This document shows, piece after piece, positions 49,140 through 58,259 of a DNA stretch of 64,000 bases. Position numbers and translations under genes: made by a program. Position 1 is the first letter of the stretch. Every line of letters starts with the position of its first letter. The notes beneath the pieces were generated by a model that was not told where the DNA came from, ran no database searches, and saw only the letters and a list, made by a program, of their open reading frames with translations. Origin of the DNA: Bacteroidota bacterium (GTDB taxonomy: Bacteria; Bacteroidota; Bacteroidia; Bacteroidales; F082); the NCBI GenBank assembly GCA_018830105.1, contig JAHJTC010000023.1:104858-168857 (forward strand). Direction: 5' to 3'.

Positions 49140-50504
49140 ATGAAAGGAAAAATTCTAATTGTTGACGACAATAGAAGCGTTTTGACTGCTTTGGAGATGC
49201 TGCTCCAAACCGAGTTCGTCGATGTGTTCACCCTCCGTAATCCAAACAGCCTGATAACGACAATTCAACAGCATCAAGTAGATGTGGTGCTGCTCGATAT
49301 GAATTTTAAGGCAGGAATAAATACCGGCAACGAGGGGATTTACTGGTTGCATCAGATACAAAAATTTGATCCTGCCATTAGTGTCGTGATGATTACCGCT
49401 TACGGAGATGTGGCTCTTGCAGTAAAAGCTGTGAAAGAAGGGGCATTTGATTTTATACTAAAGCCGTGGGACAACAATAAACTGATAAGTACTTTACACG
49501 CTTCACTCAAGCAAAGAAAGCTAAAAATTGAAAATGCAAAGCTCGTTACTTCCTCTGCGCTGCTAAAAAGGGAACTCAATCCGGCATTTCAATCCATTGT
49601 CGGGCAGTCGCAACCCATGAAAGATGTGATGGAGATGGTAAAAAAAGTGGCAGCTACCGACGCCAATATTTTTATCACCGGCGAAAATGGAACCGGGAAA
49701 GAACTGATTGCCCGCGAAATTCACAGGCACTCCACAAGAAAGCATGAGATCATGCTCAGCGTAGATATGGGTGCCCAGAGTGAATCTTTATTTGAAAGCG
49801 AGCTTTTTGGCCATACAAAGGGGTCATTTACGGATGCCAGGGAAGATCGAACCGGTAAATTTGAAATGGCCAGTAAAGGCACACTTTTTCTGGATGAAAT
49901 CGGGAACCTGCCCCTGCCCCTTCAGGCAAAAATACTCACTGCCCTGCAAAACAGGACCATTGTTAAACTGGGAAGTAATACCCCTGTGCCGATCGATATC
50001 AGGTTGATTTCGGCAACCAACAGAGACTTAAGCGAAATGATAAAACAAGGACTTTTTCGGGAGGATTTGTTTTACCGCATCAATACCATCACCCTTGAGC
50101 TGCCTCCATTGAGGGAACGTGGAAATGACGTGCTGCTTCTGGCTGAATTTTACCTCTACAAGTACAGGACAAAATACAATAAACCCGAGATAAAAATTAG
50201 TCAGAAAGCAGGCAATAAACTGCTAAAATATAGCTGGCCGGGAAACGTAAGAGAATTGCAGCACTGCATGGAAAAAGCCGTAATTCTGGCGGACACAAAT
50301 GTTCTTACGGAAAACAGTTTTAGCTTAAGTAGCGCAGAATCAATTCAAAAAATGGACTTTCAAAATATGACCATCGAAGAAATGGAATTGGAAATGATAT
50401 TAGCGAGTATTGAAAAAGAGAAGGGGAATATGAGTGCCGTGGCAAAAAAGCTGGGGATTACACGCCCAACACTTTATAAGAAATTGAAAAAACTGGATGA
50501 TTAG
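49140..50504 (+). CDS. Sigma-54-dependent response regulator, NtrC family
   Basis: 454 residues. Receiver domain 1-120 (KILIVDDNRSVL, phospho-acceptor Asp53 in VVLLDMNF, Lys in LKPWDN). AAA+ domain ~150-380 with GENGTGKELIAREIH (Walker A), ELFGHTKGSFTDAREDR (the sigma-54 contact loop, GSFTDA instead of GAFTGA), GTLFLDEIGNLPL (Walker B) and YSWPGNVRELQ. The C-terminal Fis-type helix-turn-helix is NMSAVAKKLGITRPTLYKKLKKL. It activates sigma-54 promoters when phosphorylated by the kinase encoded 15 bp downstream. The adjacent divergent ABC operon is the likely target. Confidence 0.95.
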   Translation: MKGKILIVDDNRSVLTALEMLLQTEFVDVFTLRNPNSLITTIQQHQVDVVLLDMNFKAGINTGNEGIYWLHQIQKFDPAISVVMITAYGDVALAVKAVKEGAFDFILKPWDNNKLISTLHASLKQRKLKIENAKLVTSSALLKRELNPAFQSIVGQSQPMKDVMEMVKKVAATDANIFITGENGTGKELIAREIHRHSTRKHEIMLSVDMGAQSESLFESELFGHTKGSFTDAREDRTGKFEMASKGTLFLDEIGNLPLPLQAKILTALQNRTIVKLGSNTPVPIDIRLISATNRDLSEMIKQGLFREDLFYRINTITLELPPLRERGNDVLLLAEFYLYKYRTKYNKPEIKISQKAGNKLLKYSWPGNVRELQHCMEKAVILADTNVLTENSFSLSSAESIQKMDFQNMTIEEMELEMILASIEKEKGNMSAVAKKLGITRPTLYKKLKKLDD

Positions 50505-50519
50505 TTAATACGTTCAATA

Positions 50520-51899
50520 ATGACGTACAAACACTTTTATGGCTCAATCATTTTACGAATAGCAATCATTATTTTGCTTTCGGCGGCTGGGACTTATCTG
50601 TTTTTTGAAAGGCAATTCCTGATTTACAGCATAGTGATTTTGGTATTATTGATCGGTGCCGTGATCAATATTATCCGGTATTTTAATGGATTAAACCGTT
50701 GGATTGCTTCTTTCCTCCTGGGCATCGAAAATGATGACACCACCTTAAAAACCCCGGCTAAAACAAATAATAAAGCCATCGACGATGTTTATTCAGGAAT
50801 AGAAAGGCTAAACCAGCTTTTCAGGCAAATAAAGGTAGATATCAGCACACAGGAACAATATTTCCGTTCTGTGATTGATCAATCGGCCACCGGGCTTTTT
50901 TCGGTAAACAGTAAAGGCCGCATTATAAACATCAATCCTGCGGCAATAAAACTCACCGGCTTAAACGAGTATCGTCATATAAATTCATTGGATGTGATTG
51001 ATAAAAAATTGCCTGGGTATATTTTAGAGACTTCCAAGAATAATAAGCGGGAAGGAACCATTTTCGAGAATTCATCCGGTCAAAAGCTTTTGTTTAAACT
51101 CTCCGAGATACAAACAAGTACAGAAAAAATAAAACTGGTTGCCGTTAGTGATATTACCAAAGAGCTGGATCATCGTGAGATTGATTCCTGGATCAAACTG
51201 GCACGGACGCTTTCCCACGAAATCATGAATAACATTACACCCATCACCACCTTATCTAAAGTGATTTCGGGCTATTTTATCACCAATAATAAAACCATTA
51301 ACACGCAGGATGTGGATTCAACAACCATAGCAAATACTGTAAAAGGTTTGAAAGTAATTGAGGAGCGGGGCCTTGGATTGATAAATTTTGTGGAAAATTA
51401 CAGAAAATTCACAAAGCTTCCCGAACCACATTATAAAGAAGTAAATCTGGCCTCTTTAATTGAGAGTAATTTAATCGCAGCAAGCGCATATCCTGAATTT
51501 GAAACCATTACCATCCAAAAATCAATACCCGAAAATATTAGCTGTTCTACTGATGAGAAACTTCTTTCGCAGGTAATACTAAACCTGCTGAAAAATGCAG
51601 TGGAAGTGCTGATCATTGAAAAAACGCTAAACCCACAAATTGGCATCAGGCTTATAAAAAATGACAGCTCCGTAAAGATTGACATTACGAACAATGGGCC
51701 CCAAATTCCTCCCGAGATTAGAGAGCAGATTTTTGTTCCGTTTTTCACCACCAAAGAAAATGGTTCGGGCATTGGCCTCAGCCTGAGTAAACAAATTATT
51801 TTACAAATGGGAGGAGATATCATGCTGTCCTCAGGAAAAGATCAGCAAACCACTTTCAGCATCGTGTTAAATTGCGAGCACCTGCCTCAGCAGAAATAG
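50520..51899 (+). CDS. Sensor histidine kinase, NtrB/NtrY-like
   Basis: 459 residues. Two N-terminal membrane helices (residues ~8-55) without a sizeable periplasmic loop, so it may sense a membrane or cytoplasmic signal. A PAS domain at ~115-215 (YFRSVIDQSATGLFSVNSKGRIININPAA). The phospho-accepting H-box is ARTLSHEIMNNITPITTLS (His ~233). The ATPase boxes are NLLKNAVEV (N), ITNNGPQIP (G1), FFTTKENGSGIGLSLSKQI (F/G2). It pairs with the NtrC-type regulator 15 bp upstream. Confidence 0.93.
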   Translation: MTYKHFYGSIILRIAIIILLSAAGTYLFFERQFLIYSIVILVLLIGAVINIIRYFNGLNRWIASFLLGIENDDTTLKTPAKTNNKAIDDVYSGIERLNQLFRQIKVDISTQEQYFRSVIDQSATGLFSVNSKGRIININPAAIKLTGLNEYRHINSLDVIDKKLPGYILETSKNNKREGTIFENSSGQKLLFKLSEIQTSTEKIKLVAVSDITKELDHREIDSWIKLARTLSHEIMNNITPITTLSKVISGYFITNNKTINTQDVDSTTIANTVKGLKVIEERGLGLINFVENYRKFTKLPEPHYKEVNLASLIESNLIAASAYPEFETITIQKSIPENISCSTDEKLLSQVILNLLKNAVEVLIIEKTLNPQIGIRLIKNDSSVKIDITNNGPQIPPEIREQIFVPFFTTKENGSGIGLSLSKQIILQMGGDIMLSSGKDQQTTFSIVLNCEHLPQQK

Positions 51900-52022
51900 G
51901 TAAATCACGGTGTATTAAATTCCATTGTAGCTCTTGTATCAAATCGTACTACCAAAGTAAATTTTATTTACACATTTTTCTGATTTAACCTTTCCGGGAA
52001 TTTATATACATCAAGTAATCAG

Positions 52023-52169
52023 ATGTGTATGGTTTTCGGCACGGCACTTGAATCCAAAAGGTATAAACTCATTGAAAATGATAAAACCACAATGTATTTG
52101 TCGCAAAATGCTATTGTTCCTGTCTCAATCAGCAAATATAATATCGGGAATAAAGTGATTCTTTTGTGA
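52023..52169 (+). CDS. Possible 48-residue ORF in a gap, maybe a gene fragment
   Basis: ATG 52023 to TGA 52169 reads MCMVFGTALESKRYKLIEND then KTTMYLSQNAIVPVSISKYN and IGNKVILL. The tidy amphipathic pattern suggests coding sequence, perhaps the tail of a lost protein. No ribosome-binding site stands out. The rest of the 51900-52222 gap holds nothing recognisable. Confidence 0.3.
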   Translation: MCMVFGTALESKRYKLIENDKTTMYLSQNAIVPVSISKYNIGNKVILL

Positions 52170-52222
52170 GAGATCTATGATTCAAAATAAAATGACATTA
52201 AGTAAGTATTAACAATTTTACC

Positions 52223-53218
52223 ATGACAAAAAAAGCAATCTTATTACAGTTTCTCATTATTACTCTAATGACAAACTGTTTCGGGCAGATTGATACAAGC
52301 CTGACGTATGAAGAATTAGAAACCTCGGCAATACGTGCTTTCCGGAACAACAATACCGATTCTGCGATCATTATTATGGAATATGCCTATAAAAAATTTC
52401 CGGATGAATTTGCCAGAACAACAGAACTACTTGGCTATATCTATACAAGAACCAATAATTTATCAAAAGCAATTGAAATTTGGAGAACAGGCATGGATAA
52501 GGGATATATGTATGATTTAAATAACCCCTATTATCAAGATTATTATAAAGATAATGCTGATTTTGATGCACTGGCCCAAATAGAAAAAAACAGCTTAGAT
52601 ACCATGCATTTAAAGCATGAAATAGTTTTACCAACAGAATATGATAATAAAAAGATGTACCCAATACTTTTTGTTTTTCATGGCAACAATAGAAATATTG
52701 AAAAATCAAAAACATCTTGGAATGCTCCAATAATGAATAAGGAATTCATAACTGTATTCCTGCAATCATACATCCCGAGTTCTCCCACGGATTTTAAATG
52801 GGTATCAAAAGATGAAAAAATTAAAAGGGAGTTCACGGAAATCTACAACCACGTCTTAAATGATTATCCTGTTGATGAGGCCAGAATCATTTTTGCCGGC
52901 ATGTCGGCCGGAGGAAAAAAAGCAATGGATTTCACGCTGAATAATTATTTCCCGGTTTCAGGATTGGTATTGAACTGCCCGGTACCACCCCAGGATATTA
53001 CAGATGAAATGATCAGACATTTTGTTGTAACAAACAAAAAAATCGGGATTATTACCGGTGAAAATGATTTCGCTCTGGAAAATCAAAAAAGCTTTATGAG
53101 TAAAATTGACAGTCTGGGTGGGCAAACCAGGATAACAGTAACAGAAGGCCTGGGGCATTCATTTGCAGAAAATTTCTCAGAAATCCTGGATGAATATTTA
53201 AAGTGGGTAATTGAATAA
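52223..53218 (+). CDS. Secreted alpha/beta hydrolase (esterase-like) with N-terminal TPR segment
   Basis: 331 residues. Signal sequence (MTKKAILLQFLIITLM ... FGQ), a TPR-like helical pair at ~30-95 (AIIIMEYAYKKFPDEFART, LSKAIEIWRTGMDKG), then an esterase-type alpha/beta hydrolase: PILFVFHGNNRN (oxyanion), FAGMSAGGKKAMD (nucleophile Ser228 in G-M-S-A-G), ITGENDFALEN (acid) and GLGHSFAEN (His). All triad positions are filled. It resembles the LpqC/PHB-depolymerase-like esterases. Operon with the kelch protein 11 bp downstream. Confidence 0.8.
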   Translation: MTKKAILLQFLIITLMTNCFGQIDTSLTYEELETSAIRAFRNNNTDSAIIIMEYAYKKFPDEFARTTELLGYIYTRTNNLSKAIEIWRTGMDKGYMYDLNNPYYQDYYKDNADFDALAQIEKNSLDTMHLKHEIVLPTEYDNKKMYPILFVFHGNNRNIEKSKTSWNAPIMNKEFITVFLQSYIPSSPTDFKWVSKDEKIKREFTEIYNHVLNDYPVDEARIIFAGMSAGGKKAMDFTLNNYFPVSGLVLNCPVPPQDITDEMIRHFVVTNKKIGIITGENDFALENQKSFMSKIDSLGGQTRITVTEGLGHSFAENFSEILDEYLKWVIE

Positions 53219-53229
53219 GAAAATGTATT

Positions 53230-54441
53230 ATGAAAATTAAATTCGTTTTTACTGCAATAATTTTGGGAATAATAACAACAAGTTCATTTTCTCAGGAAAT
53301 AGTATGGAGTCCCAAAGCAGAACTCCCACTCAATATTTATAGCGGATCGGCAGTAACTTGTCAGGAAAAAATCTACTTTATCGGCGGGCAGAAAGATATC
53401 GGATCGGGTAATTTTATTGCATCGAACCGACTCTTCGAGTATAATACAGATATGGATGAGTGGGTGGAAAAACCACACATGCCAACGGCGCGCTATAATT
53501 TTGCTGCTGCCACAGTTGAGGGAAAGATTTATGCCATAGGGGGTGATTATTTTCTTGATAAAAATGAAATGTATGACCCAACAACGGAAACCTGGCAAAC
53601 ACTTTCGCCTATGCCCACAGCCCGGCAACACATAAAAGCCGCCGTTGTAAACGGGAAAATATATATTATCGGTGGATTATTGAAAGGCTGGACGGAAGTT
53701 TCTTCAAAGAACGAAGTTTATGACCCACTAACGGATACCTGGGAAGAGATGGCACCTATTCCTGTACCAAAACACAATTATGCGACAGTGGTTTACAACG
53801 ATAAAATCTACATTTTTGGAGGAGACACACAGAATGGAAATAATGCCTGGGTACAAACAGCAACAGTAGAAGTGTATGATCCGGCTACCAACACCTGGGA
53901 TACTTCAATTTCGCTACCTACAGTAAGGTTTAATCCCGGAATAGGTTTAATCAATCATTCGATAATAATAACCGGCGGGATTTCAGGTGATGGGGCTGTA
54001 ACTGATGTTGATATTTTTGATCTTGTTTCGAACTCATGGAGCCAGGGTGATTCTTTGCCATTGAAAAACGTTGCCATGGGCTCAGCTACTTTAAACGACA
54101 AAATCTACATTATTGGCGGCGCAGACGGGCCTGGTGATTGGATTGGGTATAATGAAGTTTATGAAGGAGCTTTTGAAGAACCATCGGGAACTGCCCAAAA
54201 TACGAATACGAATGAGCTTATCGTTTTTCCAAATCCGGCAAAGAACTACATCCAAATTTACGAAAGAGTCGGCAACGCTAAATTTAAAGGTTTTCAAATT
54301 TTGACCATCGAAGGCAAAGCTATTAAAGAAGGCAGACTGGCGTCGAATCGAATTGATGTTTCAGATTTGAGAAAAGGGGTGTTTTTACTTAAAATAGAAA
54401 CCGATAAAAGAACTATTACCAAACGAATTATAATCGAGTAA
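53230..54441 (+). CDS. Secreted kelch-repeat protein with T9SS sorting domain
   Basis: 403 residues. Signal peptide to FSQ (~22). Six kelch blades at ~25-310, each with the double-Gly and Y/W spacing (KIYFIGGQKD, KIYAIGGDYF, KIYIIGGLLKG, KIYIFGGDTQN, SIIITGGISG, KIYIIGGADG). The C-terminal ~80 residues are a type A T9SS domain: ELIVFPNPAKNYIQIYERVG ... KGVFLLKIETDKRTITKRIIIE. So it is exported by type IX secretion to the cell surface or medium. It probably binds a ligand; no catalytic residues are seen. In an operon with the upstream hydrolase. Confidence 0.92.
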   Translation: MKIKFVFTAIILGIITTSSFSQEIVWSPKAELPLNIYSGSAVTCQEKIYFIGGQKDIGSGNFIASNRLFEYNTDMDEWVEKPHMPTARYNFAAATVEGKIYAIGGDYFLDKNEMYDPTTETWQTLSPMPTARQHIKAAVVNGKIYIIGGLLKGWTEVSSKNEVYDPLTDTWEEMAPIPVPKHNYATVVYNDKIYIFGGDTQNGNNAWVQTATVEVYDPATNTWDTSISLPTVRFNPGIGLINHSIIITGGISGDGAVTDVDIFDLVSNSWSQGDSLPLKNVAMGSATLNDKIYIIGGADGPGDWIGYNEVYEGAFEEPSGTAQNTNTNELIVFPNPAKNYIQIYERVGNAKFKGFQILTIEGKAIKEGRLASNRIDVSDLRKGVFLLKIETDKRTITKRIIIE

Positions 54442-54500
54442 TACGAATGAAACTACTCATTAATGGATGAGCGATGACACGACTTAAAGGACAAGTTAAT

Positions 54501-54626
54501 ATGCAAACATTTTTGCATTTCACGATGCAGTTTTTATCAACTGCAGCAATGGTTTCGCCGGATGGCAAATACTTCTTTTTTATGCGGCGTACTGAAACGC
54601 AAGATTTCTTTTGGGTTTTCAACTGA
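54501..54626 (+). pseudogene. Remnant of a TolB/PD40-type propeller protein
   Basis: A 41-codon frame ending TAAMVSPDGKYFFFMRRTET and DFFWVFN. MVSPDGKYFFF is the WD40-like PD40 repeat motif and the ending resembles the close of such propellers. Everything N-terminal is missing. The rest of 54442-54755 has no recognisable content. Confidence 0.4.
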
Positions 54627-54755
54627 AGTATGTAATGAATTAAAAACGAGCGTGAAATAGTAAGTCTAGAATCTAATTTATTGTATGTCAAAATCCTTAA
54701 CTTGAATAAATTATATTTCTTAACAAACATTAGATTAACAAACCAAATCTCCAAT

Positions 54756-55439
54756 ATGGACATTAAAAATTACATTGGCATTACATCATTAACAGAGGAA
54801 AGAAAGAACCCCCTGTTTTTTGCAATTATATTTTTCATTGTTTTCTTCTGTGGGCTTATTCTAGGCTCGGAGATACAGAAAATATTGAAATTAAATTTGG
54901 AGATGGGATGGGGGCAGGACATTGTAAGTGTTGCGGCAATACTTCTGTTAGCCTTGTTTTTTAAAGCCCCAAGACAATTGTTGGCATTAGAAAAACCCCA
55001 ACATAAAAACTGGTTGAAATACACCATTATTATTGGTGTTGCAATTGCCTTATGGACTTTTACGAATCAAATTTTATCAGACGATCCAAATTTCAACCGC
55101 GGGCTTGAATATTACCTATTTGAGCTAACAATGCCAAGTATTGCAGAAGAAATTGGTTTAAGAGGTGCAGTACTTGGTTTCTTATTGCACTATGCTAAGC
55201 AATCCTGTTTTTCAAACGCTAAAATGTGGCTAATTATAGTTATTCTTGCTATGCTTTTTGGAATTGCTCATTTATTGCATGTGGAAAGTTTTGTAGATGG
55301 ATTAAACGCATTTCTTACGACATTTTCTGCAGGGCTTGGTTTAAGTTGGTTGAGAATTAAGACAGGTTCACTATTTCCCGGAATAATTGCACATAGTATA
55401 ATGAATGTTTTTGATAATATATTGGGGAATTTATTTTGA
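54756..55439 (+). CDS. CPBP-family intramembrane metalloprotease
   Basis: 227 residues from ATG 54756 (MDIKNYIGITSLTEERKN); 25 extra codons are open upstream but lie in AT-rich leader. About seven helices. The family motifs are EEIGLRG (the EExxxR motif), FGIAHLLH and the terminal HSIMN, carrying the Glu and His ligands of the intramembrane active site (ABI/CAAX-like). Such proteins process or protect membrane peptides; no partner is obvious here. AT-rich like the following genes. Confidence 0.85.
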   Translation: MDIKNYIGITSLTEERKNPLFFAIIFFIVFFCGLILGSEIQKILKLNLEMGWGQDIVSVAAILLLALFFKAPRQLLALEKPQHKNWLKYTIIIGVAIALWTFTNQILSDDPNFNRGLEYYLFELTMPSIAEEIGLRGAVLGFLLHYAKQSCFSNAKMWLIIVILAMLFGIAHLLHVESFVDGLNAFLTTFSAGLGLSWLRIKTGSLFPGIIAHSIMNVFDNILGNLF

Positions 55440-55532
55440 TAAAGAAAATAATAATCAGCTAACAAAAGCAAAGAATCAATAAGTGAGAAAATAAATTAAA
55501 TGAATCTTAAAAAAAATAAACAACAAAAAACC

Positions 55533-56750
55533 ATGAAAAAAGCACACCTGTTTTTCATCTCAATTTTAGCACTATCCATCTCCTTTATATTACTAAATAG
55601 TTGCAACAACGTTCAACAGGATGAAAATGATTATTTGATAGAAGTGCTACATCATCTTGACCAAATAAATTCTGCAACATATTTTGCAACTATGACTCCA
55701 TTTGCTCCCGGCGATACTGTTCCCGCATTTACTTCGGTAAGATATTATAAGGAGTATGTCAATAGGGCCGACACCTTCCAGGGGGCGAGTTTTGTGTGGT
55801 TCCAGAATGGAGATACAACGATGCCTGATTTTTGCTATGATGGAAATATGAAGGCTACTGTTGTTCCGGACGAAAAAACCATTGTTATTGATAGTTTAAA
55901 ATCCGGGAAATCATCATTAAGGTATATTAATGGGCCATTCTTCACAAAAATCAAAACACTGCTTCAATATGCTTTTGAAACAAATGACAGCATTCTGATC
56001 GAATCAAATGATATGGGGAATTCAATTCAGTATAGTTTTTCGATTTACGATACCATTGCTGAAGTTATTGGCAATCGCATTATTTATTTCCCTAACATAT
56101 ACGGCTCAAGCAAAGGAGAGGTCTCCAGATATCAAATATGGATTGATAAAACCAATGGCCTTCCTTACCGTTTCAAAAGAGAAATGCCGCACGATATAAG
56201 TGTCATTACAATTAAAGATGTAAAATTAAATCATATCAGTATTGGGGATTTTAAGGCATCAGACTATTTTCCATCCGACTTTTCAATCCAATATAGTAAA
56301 GAATATAAAGAAGTAATAACAACTGATTTTGTTGGAAAAACAGCCCCTAATTGGGTGTTAAGTGATAACGATAACAACATAATTTCCCTGGAGAATCTGA
56401 AAAGTAAAGTGATACTGATTCAATTCACCGGGGTGAGCTGCGGTGCCTGTTTAGCTTCCATTCCTTTCCTGAATCAATTGGACACGGAATATGATAGCAA
56501 GGATTTTAAGTTAGTCAGCATTGAATGCTGGAGTAAATCCTGGAATGCTCTTTCAAAATATCAGGAAAAAAATAACATCAACTATACATTCATTAGATCA
56601 AGTAATCAGGTAAGTAGCAGTTATCAGATACAAGCGGTGCCGCGGTTTTTCATCCTTGATAAAAACAGGGTAATTCGTGAAGTGATAAAGGGGTATGGGA
56701 AAGGCAGCACGGATAAAAAGATTCGAGACGCGATCAACAAATTAATTTAA
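55533..56750 (+). CDS. Lipoprotein with thioredoxin-fold domain (TlpA/ResA-like)
   Basis: 405 residues from ATG 55533 (MKKAHLFFIS); the open frame extends 11 codons upstream through A-rich sequence. Lipobox LLNSC (Cys24). Residues ~30-270 form a beta-rich domain of the kind found N-terminal in Bacteroidota thioredoxins (a LolA-like DUF, uncertain). The C-terminal ~130 residues are the redox domain: VGKTAPNWVLSDNDNN, then QFTGVSCGACLASIPFL with the CGAC active site (~300), and VPRFFILDKN with the cis-Pro. Periplasm-facing disulfide reductase or isomerase. 23 bp before a hydrolase gene, likely one operon. Confidence 0.88.
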   Translation: MKKAHLFFISILALSISFILLNSCNNVQQDENDYLIEVLHHLDQINSATYFATMTPFAPGDTVPAFTSVRYYKEYVNRADTFQGASFVWFQNGDTTMPDFCYDGNMKATVVPDEKTIVIDSLKSGKSSLRYINGPFFTKIKTLLQYAFETNDSILIESNDMGNSIQYSFSIYDTIAEVIGNRIIYFPNIYGSSKGEVSRYQIWIDKTNGLPYRFKREMPHDISVITIKDVKLNHISIGDFKASDYFPSDFSIQYSKEYKEVITTDFVGKTAPNWVLSDNDNNIISLENLKSKVILIQFTGVSCGACLASIPFLNQLDTEYDSKDFKLVSIECWSKSWNALSKYQEKNNINYTFIRSSNQVSSSYQIQAVPRFFILDKNRVIREVIKGYGKGSTDKKIRDAINKLI

Positions 56751-56773
56751 AGATTACTAAAAACAACACCATT

Positions 56774-58234
56774 ATGAAAATAAACTATCTGATCACTTTC
56801 CTTTTCCTTGCATCAACCGGTTTTTGTTATGCCCAGGATTTAGAAAAAGGACACTACGATGTAGGCTTTAAAGATTATAAAACCAATGATACTTCCAGAA
56901 AGTACATTGTGAATAACGACACCATGGCAAGGCCATTGTTAATCCATTTCTGGTATCCCGCCGATGGGAGTACAAAAAAGGAAAGTCTTTATTTCAGGGA
57001 TTACATCGACCTGATTGCCATTCGTGAAGATTTTAGCAAACCTGCTTCGGAGGTTGATGAGCACAGCTTTAATTTTGTAGATGCGTATGCAGGATTTGCC
57101 AAACAAATATTCGGTCTGGATACGAACATTACCACGCAACAGATCCTGGATTGTCCTGTAATTGCGAAATACGGAATTCCAGTAGCAAAATCAAAACAGC
57201 AATTTCCGTTGATTATTTACGCTCCTTCCAACAGCAAGTCGTCTGTACAAAACCATGTACTATGTGAGTATCTGGCAAGTCATGGGTATCTGGTACTTTC
57301 GGTTGGTTCGGCCGGCGAAAATTCAATAAAAAGGGAAAATCACGAACAAAGCATCTTGGCACAGGTAAAGGATATGGAATATCTGCTCGCCTATTTTGAG
57401 GATAGCCTGAAAATTGAGTACAGCAGACTGGGATTGATGGACTTTAGCAGTGGCGGGCCGGCGAATGCCATTTTTCAAATGAAGCACCAAAAGGTAAATG
57501 CGGTGTTCAGTATGGATGGAAGCCAGGAATATGGATACTATATGACGCTTTTTAAAATGGATGACTTTGATATAGAAAAAACAATTGTTCCCCATTGCCT
57601 CTTGGTCAATAACTTTGAAAACTTCTCGATTTATCCCTATTACAATTCCATAGTTTCAGAAGATAAATACCTCATTCGTATGCCCTACCTTGATCATAAC
57701 GGCTTTGTCTCCTTCTGGAATTTCTTTAACACCTGTTCTTCTCAGGAATCAATAAATCAGTTCTGCGACAGCTATGATTCCATTTGCAGCGTTGCTTTGC
57801 TTTTTTTCGATGAATATTTACAAGCCAGTGCTTCATCAAGGGCGAAATTGAATTTTCAAACCAACGACTACATACAACCGAAAACCATTGATAACATACT
57901 TGTTATGCAACTTTGTAATTCAATACTGGCAAACGGCATGGATACGGCCATGATTTTCCTAAACCAGAATCAGGAGACTTTTAAAACAAAAGAAAACGAG
58001 ATCAATATGCTGGGGAAGATGTTTATTGATACCGATATTAGCACTGCTATTCAACTGTTAACCTTCAATACAACACATCACCCCGATTCGTGGAAGGCCA
58101 ATTTCGACCTGGGCTTCGCATACAAGGAAAATGGAGAACTGGCTTTATCGAAACAGGCCTTATTAAAAGCCAGGCAATTAAACCCTGAGAATGGAGAAAT
58201 TACAAAAATGCTGGATGAGATTGATGCACACTAA
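56774..58234 (+). CDS. Secreted alpha/beta hydrolase (PAF-acetylhydrolase-like) with C-terminal TPR
   Basis: 486 residues, signal peptide to CYAQ (~21). The hydrolase core at ~25-340 resembles platelet-activating-factor acetylhydrolase and dienelactone hydrolase relatives: RPLLIHFWYPADG, FPLIIYAPSN, LASHGYLVLSVGSAGEN, then LGLMDFSSGGPAN with the nucleophile Ser225 (DFSSGG instead of the usual G-H-S-x-G-G) and MPYLDHNGF as likely His. The C-terminal 130 residues include a TPR motif (SWKANFDLGFAYKENGELALSKQALLKARQLNP). Paired with the thioredoxin-fold lipoprotein. Confidence 0.8.
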   Translation: MKINYLITFLFLASTGFCYAQDLEKGHYDVGFKDYKTNDTSRKYIVNNDTMARPLLIHFWYPADGSTKKESLYFRDYIDLIAIREDFSKPASEVDEHSFNFVDAYAGFAKQIFGLDTNITTQQILDCPVIAKYGIPVAKSKQQFPLIIYAPSNSKSSVQNHVLCEYLASHGYLVLSVGSAGENSIKRENHEQSILAQVKDMEYLLAYFEDSLKIEYSRLGLMDFSSGGPANAIFQMKHQKVNAVFSMDGSQEYGYYMTLFKMDDFDIEKTIVPHCLLVNNFENFSIYPYYNSIVSEDKYLIRMPYLDHNGFVSFWNFFNTCSSQESINQFCDSYDSICSVALLFFDEYLQASASSRAKLNFQTNDYIQPKTIDNILVMQLCNSILANGMDTAMIFLNQNQETFKTKENEINMLGKMFIDTDISTAIQLLTFNTTHHPDSWKANFDLGFAYKENGELALSKQALLKARQLNPENGEITKMLDEIDAH

Positions 58235-58259
58235 AGTGGCGGGAATTCAATTTTTAGTT

